Origin: an uncultured bacterium
GTDB taxonomy: Bacteria; Patescibacteriota; Minisyncoccia; Phycocordibacterales; UBA5272
Reading direction: 5' to 3'
Assembly: GCA_903834855.1 (NCBI GenBank)
Contig: CAILKS010000051.1
Span: forward strand, 1-15,005
DNA: 15,005 nt
Shown one piece after another: positions 6,661-12,683 of the stretch (within the stretch, counting starts at the first letter, position 1; each line of letters begins with the position of its first letter). The translations under genes and the position numbers were made by a program. The notes beneath the pieces are model-generated. The model was not told the DNA's origin. It saw only the letters and a list, made by a program, of their open reading frames with translations, and searched no databases.

Positions 6661-7089
6661 ATGTCAGACATTTTTTTACCATTACATTTAATATCACTTG
6701 CTTTCGTTGTTTTTTATATTTTTCAAGCTGATCATATGGGTTTTAATTGGATACGTGGAAAAGTATCAACTCTTGATCAATCTACAGTTGAAAAATATCA
6801 CAAGAGAACATGGTTTGGACTCATGCTTATGATATTAACTGGTTTTGTTTTGTTTTGGCCGATGAGAGAATATTTACTGACGCGTCCACAATTTCTAATA
6901 AAAATAGCTTTTGTTGCAGCTTTATTTTTAAATAGTTTTGTAATTGGAGCTCTTTCTAAAACCTCAACAACTAAAACATATGCTTCATTAAGTTTTAAAG
7001 AAAAACTACCACTTATAATTAGTGGTGCTGTTTCTACTATTTCATGGCTTGGAGCAATAATAATGGCTTTCTTTTTGGAGCAAGAGTAG
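6661..7089 (+). CDS. four-helix membrane protein, putative redox partner of the cytochrome b5-like protein
   Basis: 142 residues with four hydrophobic helices at about 5-21, 49-66, 79-97 and 116-137. His9 lies inside helix 1, His25 just after it, and His47 at the start of helix 2 (KYHKRTWFG). Such placement is compatible with heme or quinone contacts but does not prove them. The LHLISLAF...HKRTWFGLMLMILTGFVLF...PQFLIKI pattern resembles small CPR membrane proteins that I recall beside cytochrome b5-like genes. I know no assigned function. It starts 5 bp after the b5 gene stop and ends just before a strong terminator-like palindrome, so the two genes appear to form the end of a transcription unit. 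Confidence 0.7.
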   Translation: MSDIFLPLHLISLAFVVFYIFQADHMGFNWIRGKVSTLDQSTVEKYHKRTWFGLMLMILTGFVLFWPMREYLLTRPQFLIKIAFVAALFLNSFVIGALSKTSTTKTYASLSFKEKLPLIISGAVSTISWLGAIIMAFFLEQE

Positions 7090-7095
7090 AAAGAT

Positions 7096-7215
7096 AGTTT
7101 CAAGTTTCCAGTTTTTAGTTTCAAGTGAATTAATAAAGGGTGAAGCCTACGGCTTCACCCTTTATTAATTCTTTTTTTGTATCTTCTGGAAACTGGGAAC
7201 TAAAAACTTGAAACT
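7096..7215. repeat. heptad-arm palindromic element D, twin of the element at 3713-3826
   Basis: The left arm is four 7-bp units at 7096-7123 (AGTTTCA, AGTTTCC, AGTTTTT, AGTTTCA). A perfect palindrome occupies 7127-7171, again with a 21-bp stem and a 3-nt loop (TAC). Then TTTGTATCTTCT at 7176-7187. The right arm is CTGGAAA, CTGGGAA, CTAAAAA, CTTGAAA at 7186-7213. The arms and the TTTGTATCTTCT string match the 3713 element closely; the palindrome sequence is unrelated to it. Confidence 0.82.
7127..7178 (+). terminator. intrinsic terminator of the MFS/b5/four-helix genes
   Basis: A perfect 21-bp stem (7127-7147 with 7151-7171), GC-rich at the top (GGGTGAAGCC/GGCTTCACCC), is followed directly by seven T residues at 7172-7178. 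This is a good plus-strand intrinsic terminator. On the minus strand there is no T-run after the stem, so it may only weakly terminate the facing gene. Confidence 0.75.
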
Positions 7216-7218
7216 AGT

Positions 7219-7677
7219 CTAAAAATCTACAAACCCACCAATATATCTTGCTTCATAAACACAAGCACTATCTTTATAAATTTTTTCTGTTCCTGAAAAT
7301 GATGGGAGTTCTCCTTCTAATATATTTTCATATCTTAAATTTCCTTTATCAAAAAGTTTTGGGCCACGATATGGCATATCTTCTGTACTATTAGAAAGAG
7401 CCTCTATTAAAAATGGATAAACTTCTTTTGCTTCAAAATTAGTATGAACAAAACCATAATAAACCATCATCCATATTGGCTTATTTTCTAAAAATACAAC
7501 TTCACGTCCACCATATGGTTCGCCGCCAAAATAATTATCATGCATTTTATATCTTCCAGCTGAAAAAGTAATCGTCGTTGAACGATCAAATTCTTTTTTC
7601 TTTATTGACTCATCACCTGATGCATATGTGGCCCTACTGGCTTCAAGGATAAACTTTTTTAAATCTTTTTCGTGCAT
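7219..7677 (-). CDS. DUF5680 domain protein
   Basis: 152 residues, no signal or membrane helix. The sequence follows the DUF5680 pattern: an opening helix FILEASRATYASG, strand and turn RYKMHDNYFGGEPYGGREVVF, then KPIWMMVYYGFV, a helix EVYPFLIEALS, then MPYRGPKLF, then FSGTEKIY...CVYEARYIGGFVDF. The domain has no established function; the compact alpha/beta form suggests a small ligand- or nucleotide-related fold, but I cannot say more. It starts 4 bp after dnaX ends, so it probably shares the dnaX transcript. Confidence 0.75.
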   Translation of the reverse strand: MHEKDLKKFILEASRATYASGDESIKKKEFDRSTTITFSAGRYKMHDNYFGGEPYGGREVVFLENKPIWMMVYYGFVHTNFEAKEVYPFLIEALSNSTEDMPYRGPKLFDKGNLRYENILEGELPSFSGTEKIYKDSACVYEARYIGGFVDF

Positions 7678-7681
7678 ATTT

Positions 7682-8686
7682 TTATTCTATAATTGATAAC
7701 AAAATGGCTCTAAACGCTGTCCAACCATGAATATCAGAAACTTCTAACAGATAACGCTTTTCGAGCAGTTCTAGGATGGTTTTTGAACCGATAGTGTGTG
7801 GATACTGGGTTGCAAGTCTTGAAATCTCACTTTTAGTTTCAGTATTTTCTCCAACACGAATAATTAACCCTTGACGTAATATTTCTATAAACTCATCATA
7901 CGTTTTAATAGCAGAAGAATTATTGATATGTAGTTTACCAGTAATCTCTAATACCTTTTTTCCATCTTTTAAACAAACATATTCTAACAAAGAAATAAGT
8001 AATTCTTGTTCTGGAGCACCAAGAAATAAAGTTACATCTTCGTCTTTTATTTTCTTTCCACCTGTAGTTAAAATTTGCTCAAGTATTCCTATTGCGTCAC
8101 GATATGACCCCATGCTATGACGGGCAATTAATTCTGCGCTTTCACTTGTTATTGAACTCCCCTCTTTTTCTGTTATATAAATCAATCTATCAGCTAATGT
8201 TTTATTATCTGGTTGTTTAAAATTAATTGTCTGACAACGAGAAATAATTGTTTGTGGAAGTTTATTTGGATCAGTTGTAGCTAAAATAAATACAATGTGA
8301 CTTGGTGGTTCTTCGAGAGTTTTAAGAAGTGCATTTGCTGCTTCTTTCGTGAGCATGTGTGCTTCGTCCACTATATAAACTTTAAAAGGTGAAGAAAAAG
8401 GTGCAGTGCGAACAGCTTCACGTAACTCACGTATCTCATCTATTCCACGATTACTGGCAGCATCTATTTCAATTATATCCTCTGGGTTACATCCAATGTC
8501 GTGCGCAAAAATTCTGGCAACAGTTGTCTTTCCTGTCCCACGACTGCCACAAAACATATACGCATGGCCAATTTTTTTCTGTTTAATAGAACTTGTTAGG
8601 AGCTCAACTATTTGTTCTTGACCAACAACATCCGAAAAAGTTTGTGGGCGATATTTACGATAAAGTGCCAAGTGATTTTCTTTCAT
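7682..8686 (-). CDS. dnaX: DNA polymerase III subunit gamma/tau, short form without zinc module
   Basis: 334 residues. This is the clamp-loader ATPase that loads the sliding clamp onto primed DNA. Visible motifs: RPQTFSDVVGQE at the N-terminus, Walker A GSRGTGKT (47-54), EIDAASNRGIDEIRELRE, Walker B DEAH (107-110), ALLKTLEEPP, sensor-1 ATTDP, and the arginine finger in SRC (Arg150). The C-terminal collar domain follows to the end, with no tau-type domain IV/V extension, consistent with a gamma-only product. The zinc-binding module normally found between Walker A and EIDAASN, with four cysteines, is gone: ARIFAHDIGCNPEDIIEIDAASN leaves a single Cys66. A TATACT box with TG extension lies 7 nt before the ATG. 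It is likely co-transcribed with the DUF5680 gene. Confidence 0.93.
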   Translation of the reverse strand: MKENHLALYRKYRPQTFSDVVGQEQIVELLTSSIKQKKIGHAYMFCGSRGTGKTTVARIFAHDIGCNPEDIIEIDAASNRGIDEIRELREAVRTAPFSSPFKVYIVDEAHMLTKEAANALLKTLEEPPSHIVFILATTDPNKLPQTIISRCQTINFKQPDNKTLADRLIYITEKEGSSITSESAELIARHSMGSYRDAIGILEQILTTGGKKIKDEDVTLFLGAPEQELLISLLEYVCLKDGKKVLEITGKLHINNSSAIKTYDEFIEILRQGLIIRVGENTETKSEISRLATQYPHTIGSKTILELLEKRYLLEVSDIHGWTAFRAILLSIIE

Positions 8687-8693
8687 AATTAAA

Positions 8694-8702
8694 AGTATAA
8701 CA
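8694..8702 (-). promoter_or_regulatory. extended -10 promoter for dnaX (leaderless)
   Basis: On the minus strand this reads TGTTATACT and ends 7 nt before the dnaX ATG (minus-strand 8684-8686). No clear -35 or Shine-Dalgarno sequence is visible. Confidence 0.55.
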
Positions 8703-8728
8703 CGGGGTAGAAATTAGAAAAAACCATA

Positions 8729-8762
8729 TAAAAAAAACAAAAACTGCCACGTTTGTGGCAGT
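8729..8762 (-). terminator. intrinsic terminator of the gene at 8780-9226
   Basis: On the minus strand an 8-bp stem ACTGCCAC/GTGGCAGT with loop AAAC (plus-strand 8743-8762) is followed by TTTTGTTTTTTT. This is a textbook intrinsic terminator, 17 bp downstream of the stop codon. Confidence 0.85.
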
Positions 8763-8779
8763 CTCTGGGGGTTGCAGTT

Positions 8780-9226
8780 TTACTTGATTACTTTCTTTTT
8801 TGGGAAAGTGTACATTGCGCCAAGCATTAAAACTCTATCTGGAACCTTTGATTCAACTCCAGATACAAATTTCCACGTAGGAGCCCCGAGCTCTACGATG
8901 ATATTCTGTCGGTGAAGATCACTCTTCGTTCGAAGAACTCGGTCTTCTTCTTTGGGTTCTAGAACGAATCCGTCATGTGTAATAAGTACAGGTGCCGCAT
9001 AATCGGCACAGTATTTTTCTCCGTGCATATCACACCAAATGATTTTTGGTTTTTTTAGTTCTTCTATTTGTCCAGACAGAAAATAAAACTGTTCTTCTTT
9101 TTGTTCAAGCTTTTGTTTGAAGTCTTTTGATGACGAAACATGAAACCAAAGAATGCCGACGATCAAAAGAAAAAGCCCAATATAAAACAAGTTCATCGCG
9201 AATTGATTATTCGCTAAAGTTGTCAT
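8780..9226 (-). CDS. membrane-anchored coiled-coil protein, unknown, compositionally distinct
   Basis: 148 residues from the ATG at 9224-9226. A TTG two codons upstream is in frame, but GGAGG (plus-strand 9233-9237) lies exactly 6 nt before the ATG, which decides the start. One hydrophobic helix at about 12-30 is followed by a charged coiled-coil stretch (about 35-57, KDFKQKLEQKEEQFYFLSGQIEELKK split by few breaks). A C-terminal domain of about 90 residues carries IIWCDMHGEKYCADY (two Cys and one His close together) and beta-like stretches. I do not recognise a family. The gene looks clearly richer in G and C and uses more C- and G-ending codons than its neighbours, and has the strongest ribosome binding site and terminator in the window. 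This suggests recent transfer or unusually high expression. Monocistronic. Confidence 0.75.
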   Translation of the reverse strand: MTTLANNQFAMNLFYIGLFLLIVGILWFHVSSSKDFKQKLEQKEEQFYFLSGQIEELKKPKIIWCDMHGEKYCADYAAPVLITHDGFVLEPKEEDRVLRTKSDLHRQNIIVELGAPTWKFVSGVESKVPDRVLMLGAMYTFPKKKVIK

Positions 9227-9232
9227 TTGCAA

Positions 9233-9237
9233 CCTCC
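9233..9237 (-). promoter_or_regulatory. strong Shine-Dalgarno GGAGG
   Basis: GGAGG on the minus strand, 6 nt before the ATG of the 8780-9226 gene. It stands out because most genes in this window have no clear ribosome binding site. Confidence 0.8.
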
Positions 9238-9245
9238 AGAAGCTA

Positions 9246-9305
9246 CTCGACTAGCAGTTATGTACAATTCATTTCCTAACATTAGGAAATATAGTTAGTG
9301 TCGAG
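9246..9305 (-). promoter_or_regulatory. structured leader or operator with a 9-bp palindrome
   Basis: ATTTCCTAA (9271-9279) and TTAGGAAAT (9282-9290) form a perfect inverted repeat with a 2-nt centre. CTCGAC (9246-9251) and GTCGAG (9300-9305) form a second, outer pair. The region lies 20-80 nt upstream of the ATG of the 8780-9226 gene. Minus-strand TATTAT and TATAGT boxes at about 9317-9330 could start a leader of roughly 90 nt that contains this structure. The short-centred palindrome could also be a protein operator. I recognise no riboswitch class. Confidence 0.4.
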
Positions 9306-9343
9306 ATTAACTAAAACATAATACTATAAAAAATCATTTCTGT

Positions 9344-9365
9344 CAAAAAAATAACTAAATTAGTT
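9344..9365 (-). terminator. weak terminator overlapping the dus stop codon
   Basis: On the minus strand AACTA/TAGTT can form a small stem across the stop codon (plus-strand 9353-9365), followed by a run of seven T residues (plus-strand A-run 9345-9351). The stem is short and AT-rich, so termination efficiency is uncertain. Confidence 0.35.
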
Positions 9366-10467
9366 TATCAATAAATAAATTTATCTTTTCTTCAATTTCC
9401 CTAGAATTATCACACTCCATTAAATCCATTCTTAATTCTTTTGCTCCATCAAATCCGTGAACATAAGCTTTATAATGCTTTTTCATTATTGCAAAGTTTT
9501 TTATGTCTCCAAGTTTTTCTTCAAAAAGTTTTGTATGCTCTATTAAAATTTTTAGACGTTCTTCTAATGTTTTTTCTATTTCGTTATTTTCTCCAAAAAG
9601 CCACGGGGTTCCAAATATCGCCCGTCCAATCATTACACCAACACATCCAGTGCTATTTGCTTTTTCTTTTCCATCTCTTACAGACTTAACATCACCATTA
9701 CCAAGCAAAATAGTTCCACCATCTTTTACTTCACCAGTTTTTTCTCTTACTAATTTTGCAACATCACTCATCAGATTCCAATGGGCATCTACTTTACTCA
9801 TTTCTTTTCTTGTACGAAGATGCACTGTAAGCACTGGCACATTCATTTCCAAAATTTTTGGTAACCACTCTTTATATTCTATTTTATTAAAACCAAGACG
9901 AGTTTTTACAGATACGGGAATATCAACAGCTCCCTCTTGTGCAGCACGAATTACTTTTTGTGCCAACCGCCAATCTTTCATATGTGCGGCTCCTGCCCCT
10001 TGCTTTTCTATACTTTTATCTGGACAACCCATATTTATATCTATTCCGTCAAAACCAAGCTCTCGGCAAAGAGCTGCTGCCTTTTTCATATTCTCCGGTG
10101 TAGAAGAAAACAATTGTGCAACTATTGGTCTTTCAATCTCTCCAAATTCAAGGTCACGTTTTAATACTTCACGACCAACACTACACAATCCATCAGCTGA
10201 TACGAATTCTGTCCACATTACGTCCGGTCCTGTCGGCTTAGAATATTTTGCAATCATTGTTCTAAAAGCAATGTCAGTGACATCTGCCATTGGAGCTAAA
10301 ACCGAAAGTGTTTCTCCTTTTAAAATCTTTTCATCTACAAGTTTCTGCCAAAAACCACGAAGTGGTTTTTGGTGTAATGGTTCTACTCCATGATTTTTTT
10401 GAAAGCCAAAAAAGGCAATCAGATTAGCGAATCGTTGTTGTAGCTGTTGTTGTAGCGTTTTGGACAT
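9355..10467 (-). CDS. dus: tRNA-dihydrouridine synthase
   Basis: 370 residues. A flavoenzyme that reduces uridine to dihydrouridine in tRNA, using FMN in a TIM barrel. Visible motifs: LAPMADVTDIAFR (about 57-69) at strand 1, NMGCPDKSIEKQGAGAAHM with the catalytic Cys148, VKTRLGF (Lys188), LTVHLRTR (His216), GNGDV (256-260) and VMIGRAIFGTPW, which together with the helical C-terminal domain define the Dus family. A 50-residue N-terminal extension precedes the barrel. Its last part (GFWQKL) is familiar from Parcubacteria members, but the first 30 residues, with QQQLQQRF, are low complexity. The gene overlaps the end of the FtsQ-like gene by 44 bp, so the true start may be further in, although no better start is evident. 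Last gene of the serS unit. Confidence 0.92.
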   Translation of the reverse strand: MSKTLQQQLQQRFANLIAFFGFQKNHGVEPLHQKPLRGFWQKLVDEKILKGETLSVLAPMADVTDIAFRTMIAKYSKPTGPDVMWTEFVSADGLCSVGREVLKRDLEFGEIERPIVAQLFSSTPENMKKAAALCRELGFDGIDINMGCPDKSIEKQGAGAAHMKDWRLAQKVIRAAQEGAVDIPVSVKTRLGFNKIEYKEWLPKILEMNVPVLTVHLRTRKEMSKVDAHWNLMSDVAKLVREKTGEVKDGGTILLGNGDVKSVRDGKEKANSTGCVGVMIGRAIFGTPWLFGENNEIEKTLEERLKILIEHTKLFEEKLGDIKNFAIMKKHYKAYVHGFDGAKELRMDLMECDNSREIEEKINLFIDKLI

Positions 10468-11317
10468 AATTATTTGTCGTCGAAGCGTTGATTATAGTTG
10501 GTATAACGGTATTTGTAAACTTATAAAATACTTTATTATCAAATCTAACATCAAGATATTCCAGTCTGTCTTTCTTGGTTTCTAATAAACCCTTTAGTGG
10601 TTCAGTATCAATAGCACTTATAACGTTCGACCATTCTTTATCTAAATTTACCAGAAATGAAAGTTTGATATTACTTTTCATAAATTCATCAGAAATAATA
10701 ATATCACCCAAAGGTAAAACACTAATATTATTTACATTAAATAAAACAGTGTTTATTTTAGGAATAATATTTGCAATCGCATTAAATAATAGTTCTGTAC
10801 TAGTTGCATCTTCTATTATTATTTTATTTGCAATTAATCCATCTTTATTTTCTGTTTTAATAGTAGAAGAAGATACAATCAATTTTGGCAAACTTGTTAC
10901 ATCTTCAAGTGGTGTAAAAATATAACCGTCTTTTGTAATAGCTTCCGTATCATTTATTCTAAATAAAGGATTATATGGTGTAATAATAATACGCAAAGTG
11001 TGTAAAGATCTTATACTTATATTTACTTTATCAGTATCTGATAATCTTTCCTTTATTATTGATTTTATTTTTAATCCACGATAAGTAAAAATTTTATTCG
11101 TAGGAATTATTTTATAAATCGGAACAGTGGATAATTCTTGTAATTTATTTTGAATTTCTAAATTTGCTTCTGTTTTAGCTCCAATAATTTCATATGTATA
11201 AATAGTGAAAACATTTGTTCTAAAATATAAATAAAAAAAAACAAATAAAATAGCCAAAATAATAGCTCTTATAGTAATTTTTCTCCAGTGATTAAATGTG
11301 CTTCTTTTAATTTTCAT
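10424..11317 (-). CDS. ftsQ: FtsQ/DivIB-like cell division protein (POTRA-type)
   Basis: 297 residues. A basic N-terminus (MKIKRSTFNHWRK) and one membrane helix (about 16-34) are followed by an extracytoplasmic region. Residues about 38-110 fit a POTRA-like domain: EIIGAKTEANLEIQNKLQEL, IYKIIPTNKIFTY, then LKIKSIIKERL and strands ISIRSLHTLRIIITPY. A second domain ends with LEYLDVRFDNKVFYKF, which closely resembles the C-terminal strand of FtsQ/DivIB (a xYIDLRFxNKVYYK-like end). A Thr/Asn-rich tail (about 275-297) is low complexity. FtsQ links early and late division proteins and regulates septal wall synthesis. Overall similarity is low, so the assignment rests on topology, length and the C-terminal motif. 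It starts 30 bp after serS and its 3' end overlaps dus. Confidence 0.65.
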   Translation of the reverse strand: MKIKRSTFNHWRKITIRAIILAILFVFFYLYFRTNVFTIYTYEIIGAKTEANLEIQNKLQELSTVPIYKIIPTNKIFTYRGLKIKSIIKERLSDTDKVNISIRSLHTLRIIITPYNPLFRINDTEAITKDGYIFTPLEDVTSLPKLIVSSSTIKTENKDGLIANKIIIEDATSTELLFNAIANIIPKINTVLFNVNNISVLPLGDIIISDEFMKSNIKLSFLVNLDKEWSNVISAIDTEPLKGLLETKKDRLEYLDVRFDNKVFYKFTNTVIPTIINASTTNNYVQNATTTATTTIR

Positions 11318-11347
11318 TTATTAAATTGAATCTGCCTCATCTATTAT

Positions 11348-12622
11348 CTACTGTCTAAAAGCTTTTCCAATTACTGTCTTTCCACCCATAAAAGGCACTA
11401 ATACATCTGGCACTTTTATCGTACCATCTGCTTGCTGATAATTTTCAATAATTGTTGTAATCAATCGTGGTGTTGCAGCAGCCGTGTTATTTAGTGAATG
11501 AGCATAACGAATCTTTCCATCACTTTCCTTGTATCGAATATTTAATCTACGTGTTTGGAAATCATGAAAATAACTTGCAGAATGTGTCTCACGATACTTC
11601 TGTTGTGAAGGCATCCAAGCTTCAATGTCATATTTCTTAACTTGTCCTAAACCTAAATCTCCACCACAATTAATAACTGTATGATATGGAAGACCTAATT
11701 CTTCCATCATCTTTTCTGCATTATCACGAATCTCTTCATGAAAATTAACGGACATTTCATGTGAAGCCTCACATAGTACAACTTGCTCACATTTATAAAA
11801 TTCATGCACTCTGACAAGCCCTTTAACATCTTTACCGTGACTTCCTGCTTCTTTTCTAAAACATGGACTCCATACAATATATTTTTTAGGAAGTTCTGAT
11901 TGATTCAAAATTTCATCTGAATGATAAAACATTGTTGCAACTTCTCCAGTTCCAGCCATATAATCATTTCCGTCTTTATACAAATCATCTTCACCTTGTG
12001 GAAGATATCCAGTACCAAGCAAAGCTTCACGCTTCACAAGTGATGGCACAAGCATCGGAGTGAACCCTTTATTTTGCCATCTTTGCATAGCGTATTGCCA
12101 GACTGCCATCTCAAGCATTGCTCCATCGTTTTTCAAAAAGTAACCTCTGAAACCTGATGTCTTTGTGCCGCGTTCAAAATCCACCATATCTCCTCCTTCC
12201 ATAAGTTCTATATGATCAAGTGGTGTAAAAGAAAAATTTGGAAATTCCCCCCAAGTCTTTACTTCAACATTATCCGCATCGCTTCCACCCTCTGGAACTG
12301 ACATATCTGGAATATTAGGAACAGAAAGCATAAGAACACGCCACTCTTTCATTATCTCTTCCATTTGTTCTTCTTGTCTTTTCAACTCCTCTTTTATAGG
12401 ACGCATAGACTCTATAATGTCATTCCTTTCCATAGCAGAAACTTGTGTAAGCTTTTCACTGGCAAAGTTTTGTTTCGCTCTTAAATCCTCAATATTTTTA
12501 AGTGTCTCTAAACGCTTTTGATCTAATACAACTAAAACATCCACATCAAAAGACAAATGCTTTTTTCCCACAGCCAATTTAATAAGGTCGCTATTTTCTC
12601 GAATGAATTTTATGTCTAACAT
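11348..12622 (-). CDS. serS: serine--tRNA ligase
   Basis: 424 residues, close to the bacterial norm. Charges tRNA-Ser with serine. It opens with MLDIKFIRENSDLIK and an N-terminal helical hairpin (to about 105) that in this family grips the long variable arm of tRNA-Ser. The class II catalytic core shows motif 2 (CFRKEAGSHGKDVKGLVRVHEF), the ETHSASYFHDFQTRRLNIRY segment, and motif 3 (LNNTAAATPRLITTIIENYQ followed by DGTIKVPDVL). The HSASYFHDFQ variant differs from the more usual SSCSNFGDFQ and I recall it from CPR bacteria. First gene of an apparent serS-ftsQ-dus unit. A TAAAAT box with TG extension and an AAGGGAT stretch precede the ATG. Confidence 0.96.
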   Translation of the reverse strand: MLDIKFIRENSDLIKLAVGKKHLSFDVDVLVVLDQKRLETLKNIEDLRAKQNFASEKLTQVSAMERNDIIESMRPIKEELKRQEEQMEEIMKEWRVLMLSVPNIPDMSVPEGGSDADNVEVKTWGEFPNFSFTPLDHIELMEGGDMVDFERGTKTSGFRGYFLKNDGAMLEMAVWQYAMQRWQNKGFTPMLVPSLVKREALLGTGYLPQGEDDLYKDGNDYMAGTGEVATMFYHSDEILNQSELPKKYIVWSPCFRKEAGSHGKDVKGLVRVHEFYKCEQVVLCEASHEMSVNFHEEIRDNAEKMMEELGLPYHTVINCGGDLGLGQVKKYDIEAWMPSQQKYRETHSASYFHDFQTRRLNIRYKESDGKIRYAHSLNNTAAATPRLITTIIENYQQADGTIKVPDVLVPFMGGKTVIGKAFRQ

Positions 12623-12629
12623 ATCCCTT

Positions 12630-12638
12630 ATTTTATCA
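12630..12638 (-). promoter_or_regulatory. extended -10 promoter for serS
   Basis: On the minus strand this reads TGATAAAAT and ends 7 nt before the serS ATG. The AAGGGAT between them would act as a ribosome binding site only if transcription starts further upstream. It lies in the 61-bp spacer shared with the alternative oxidase gene. Confidence 0.45.
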
Positions 12639-12667
12639 TGTTTATTAAAAGTTTACACTTTTTAGGT

Positions 12668-12673
12668 TATACT
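12668..12673 (+). promoter_or_regulatory. -10 box of the alternative oxidase gene
   Basis: TATACT ends 10 nt before the ATG at 12684, which predicts a leader of only a few nucleotides. There is no TGn extension and no clear -35 at normal spacing. No Shine-Dalgarno sequence is visible. Confidence 0.45.
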
Positions 12674-12683
12674 CTAATTTATT

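Noticed and set aside
6798..7124. A 108-codon minus-strand frame opposite the four-helix protein
   Set aside because: It runs into the repeat arm at its start, has no domain, and the plus-strand frame gives a coherent membrane protein coupled to the b5 gene.
9230..9232. TTG at 9232 as the start of the orphan gene
   Set aside because: It abuts the GGAGG with no spacing, whereas the ATG at 9226 has the ideal 6-nt spacing.
9503..10393. A 296-codon open frame antisense to dus
   Set aside because: The opposite strand carries all Dus motifs. The antisense product is Ser/Pro/Phe-rich low-complexity sequence with no recognisable domain, typical of a shadow frame.
10575..10925. A 116-codon plus-strand frame antisense to the FtsQ-like gene
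   Set aside because: The sequence has no motif and no promoter or ribosome binding site, and lies entirely inside a credible gene on the other strand.
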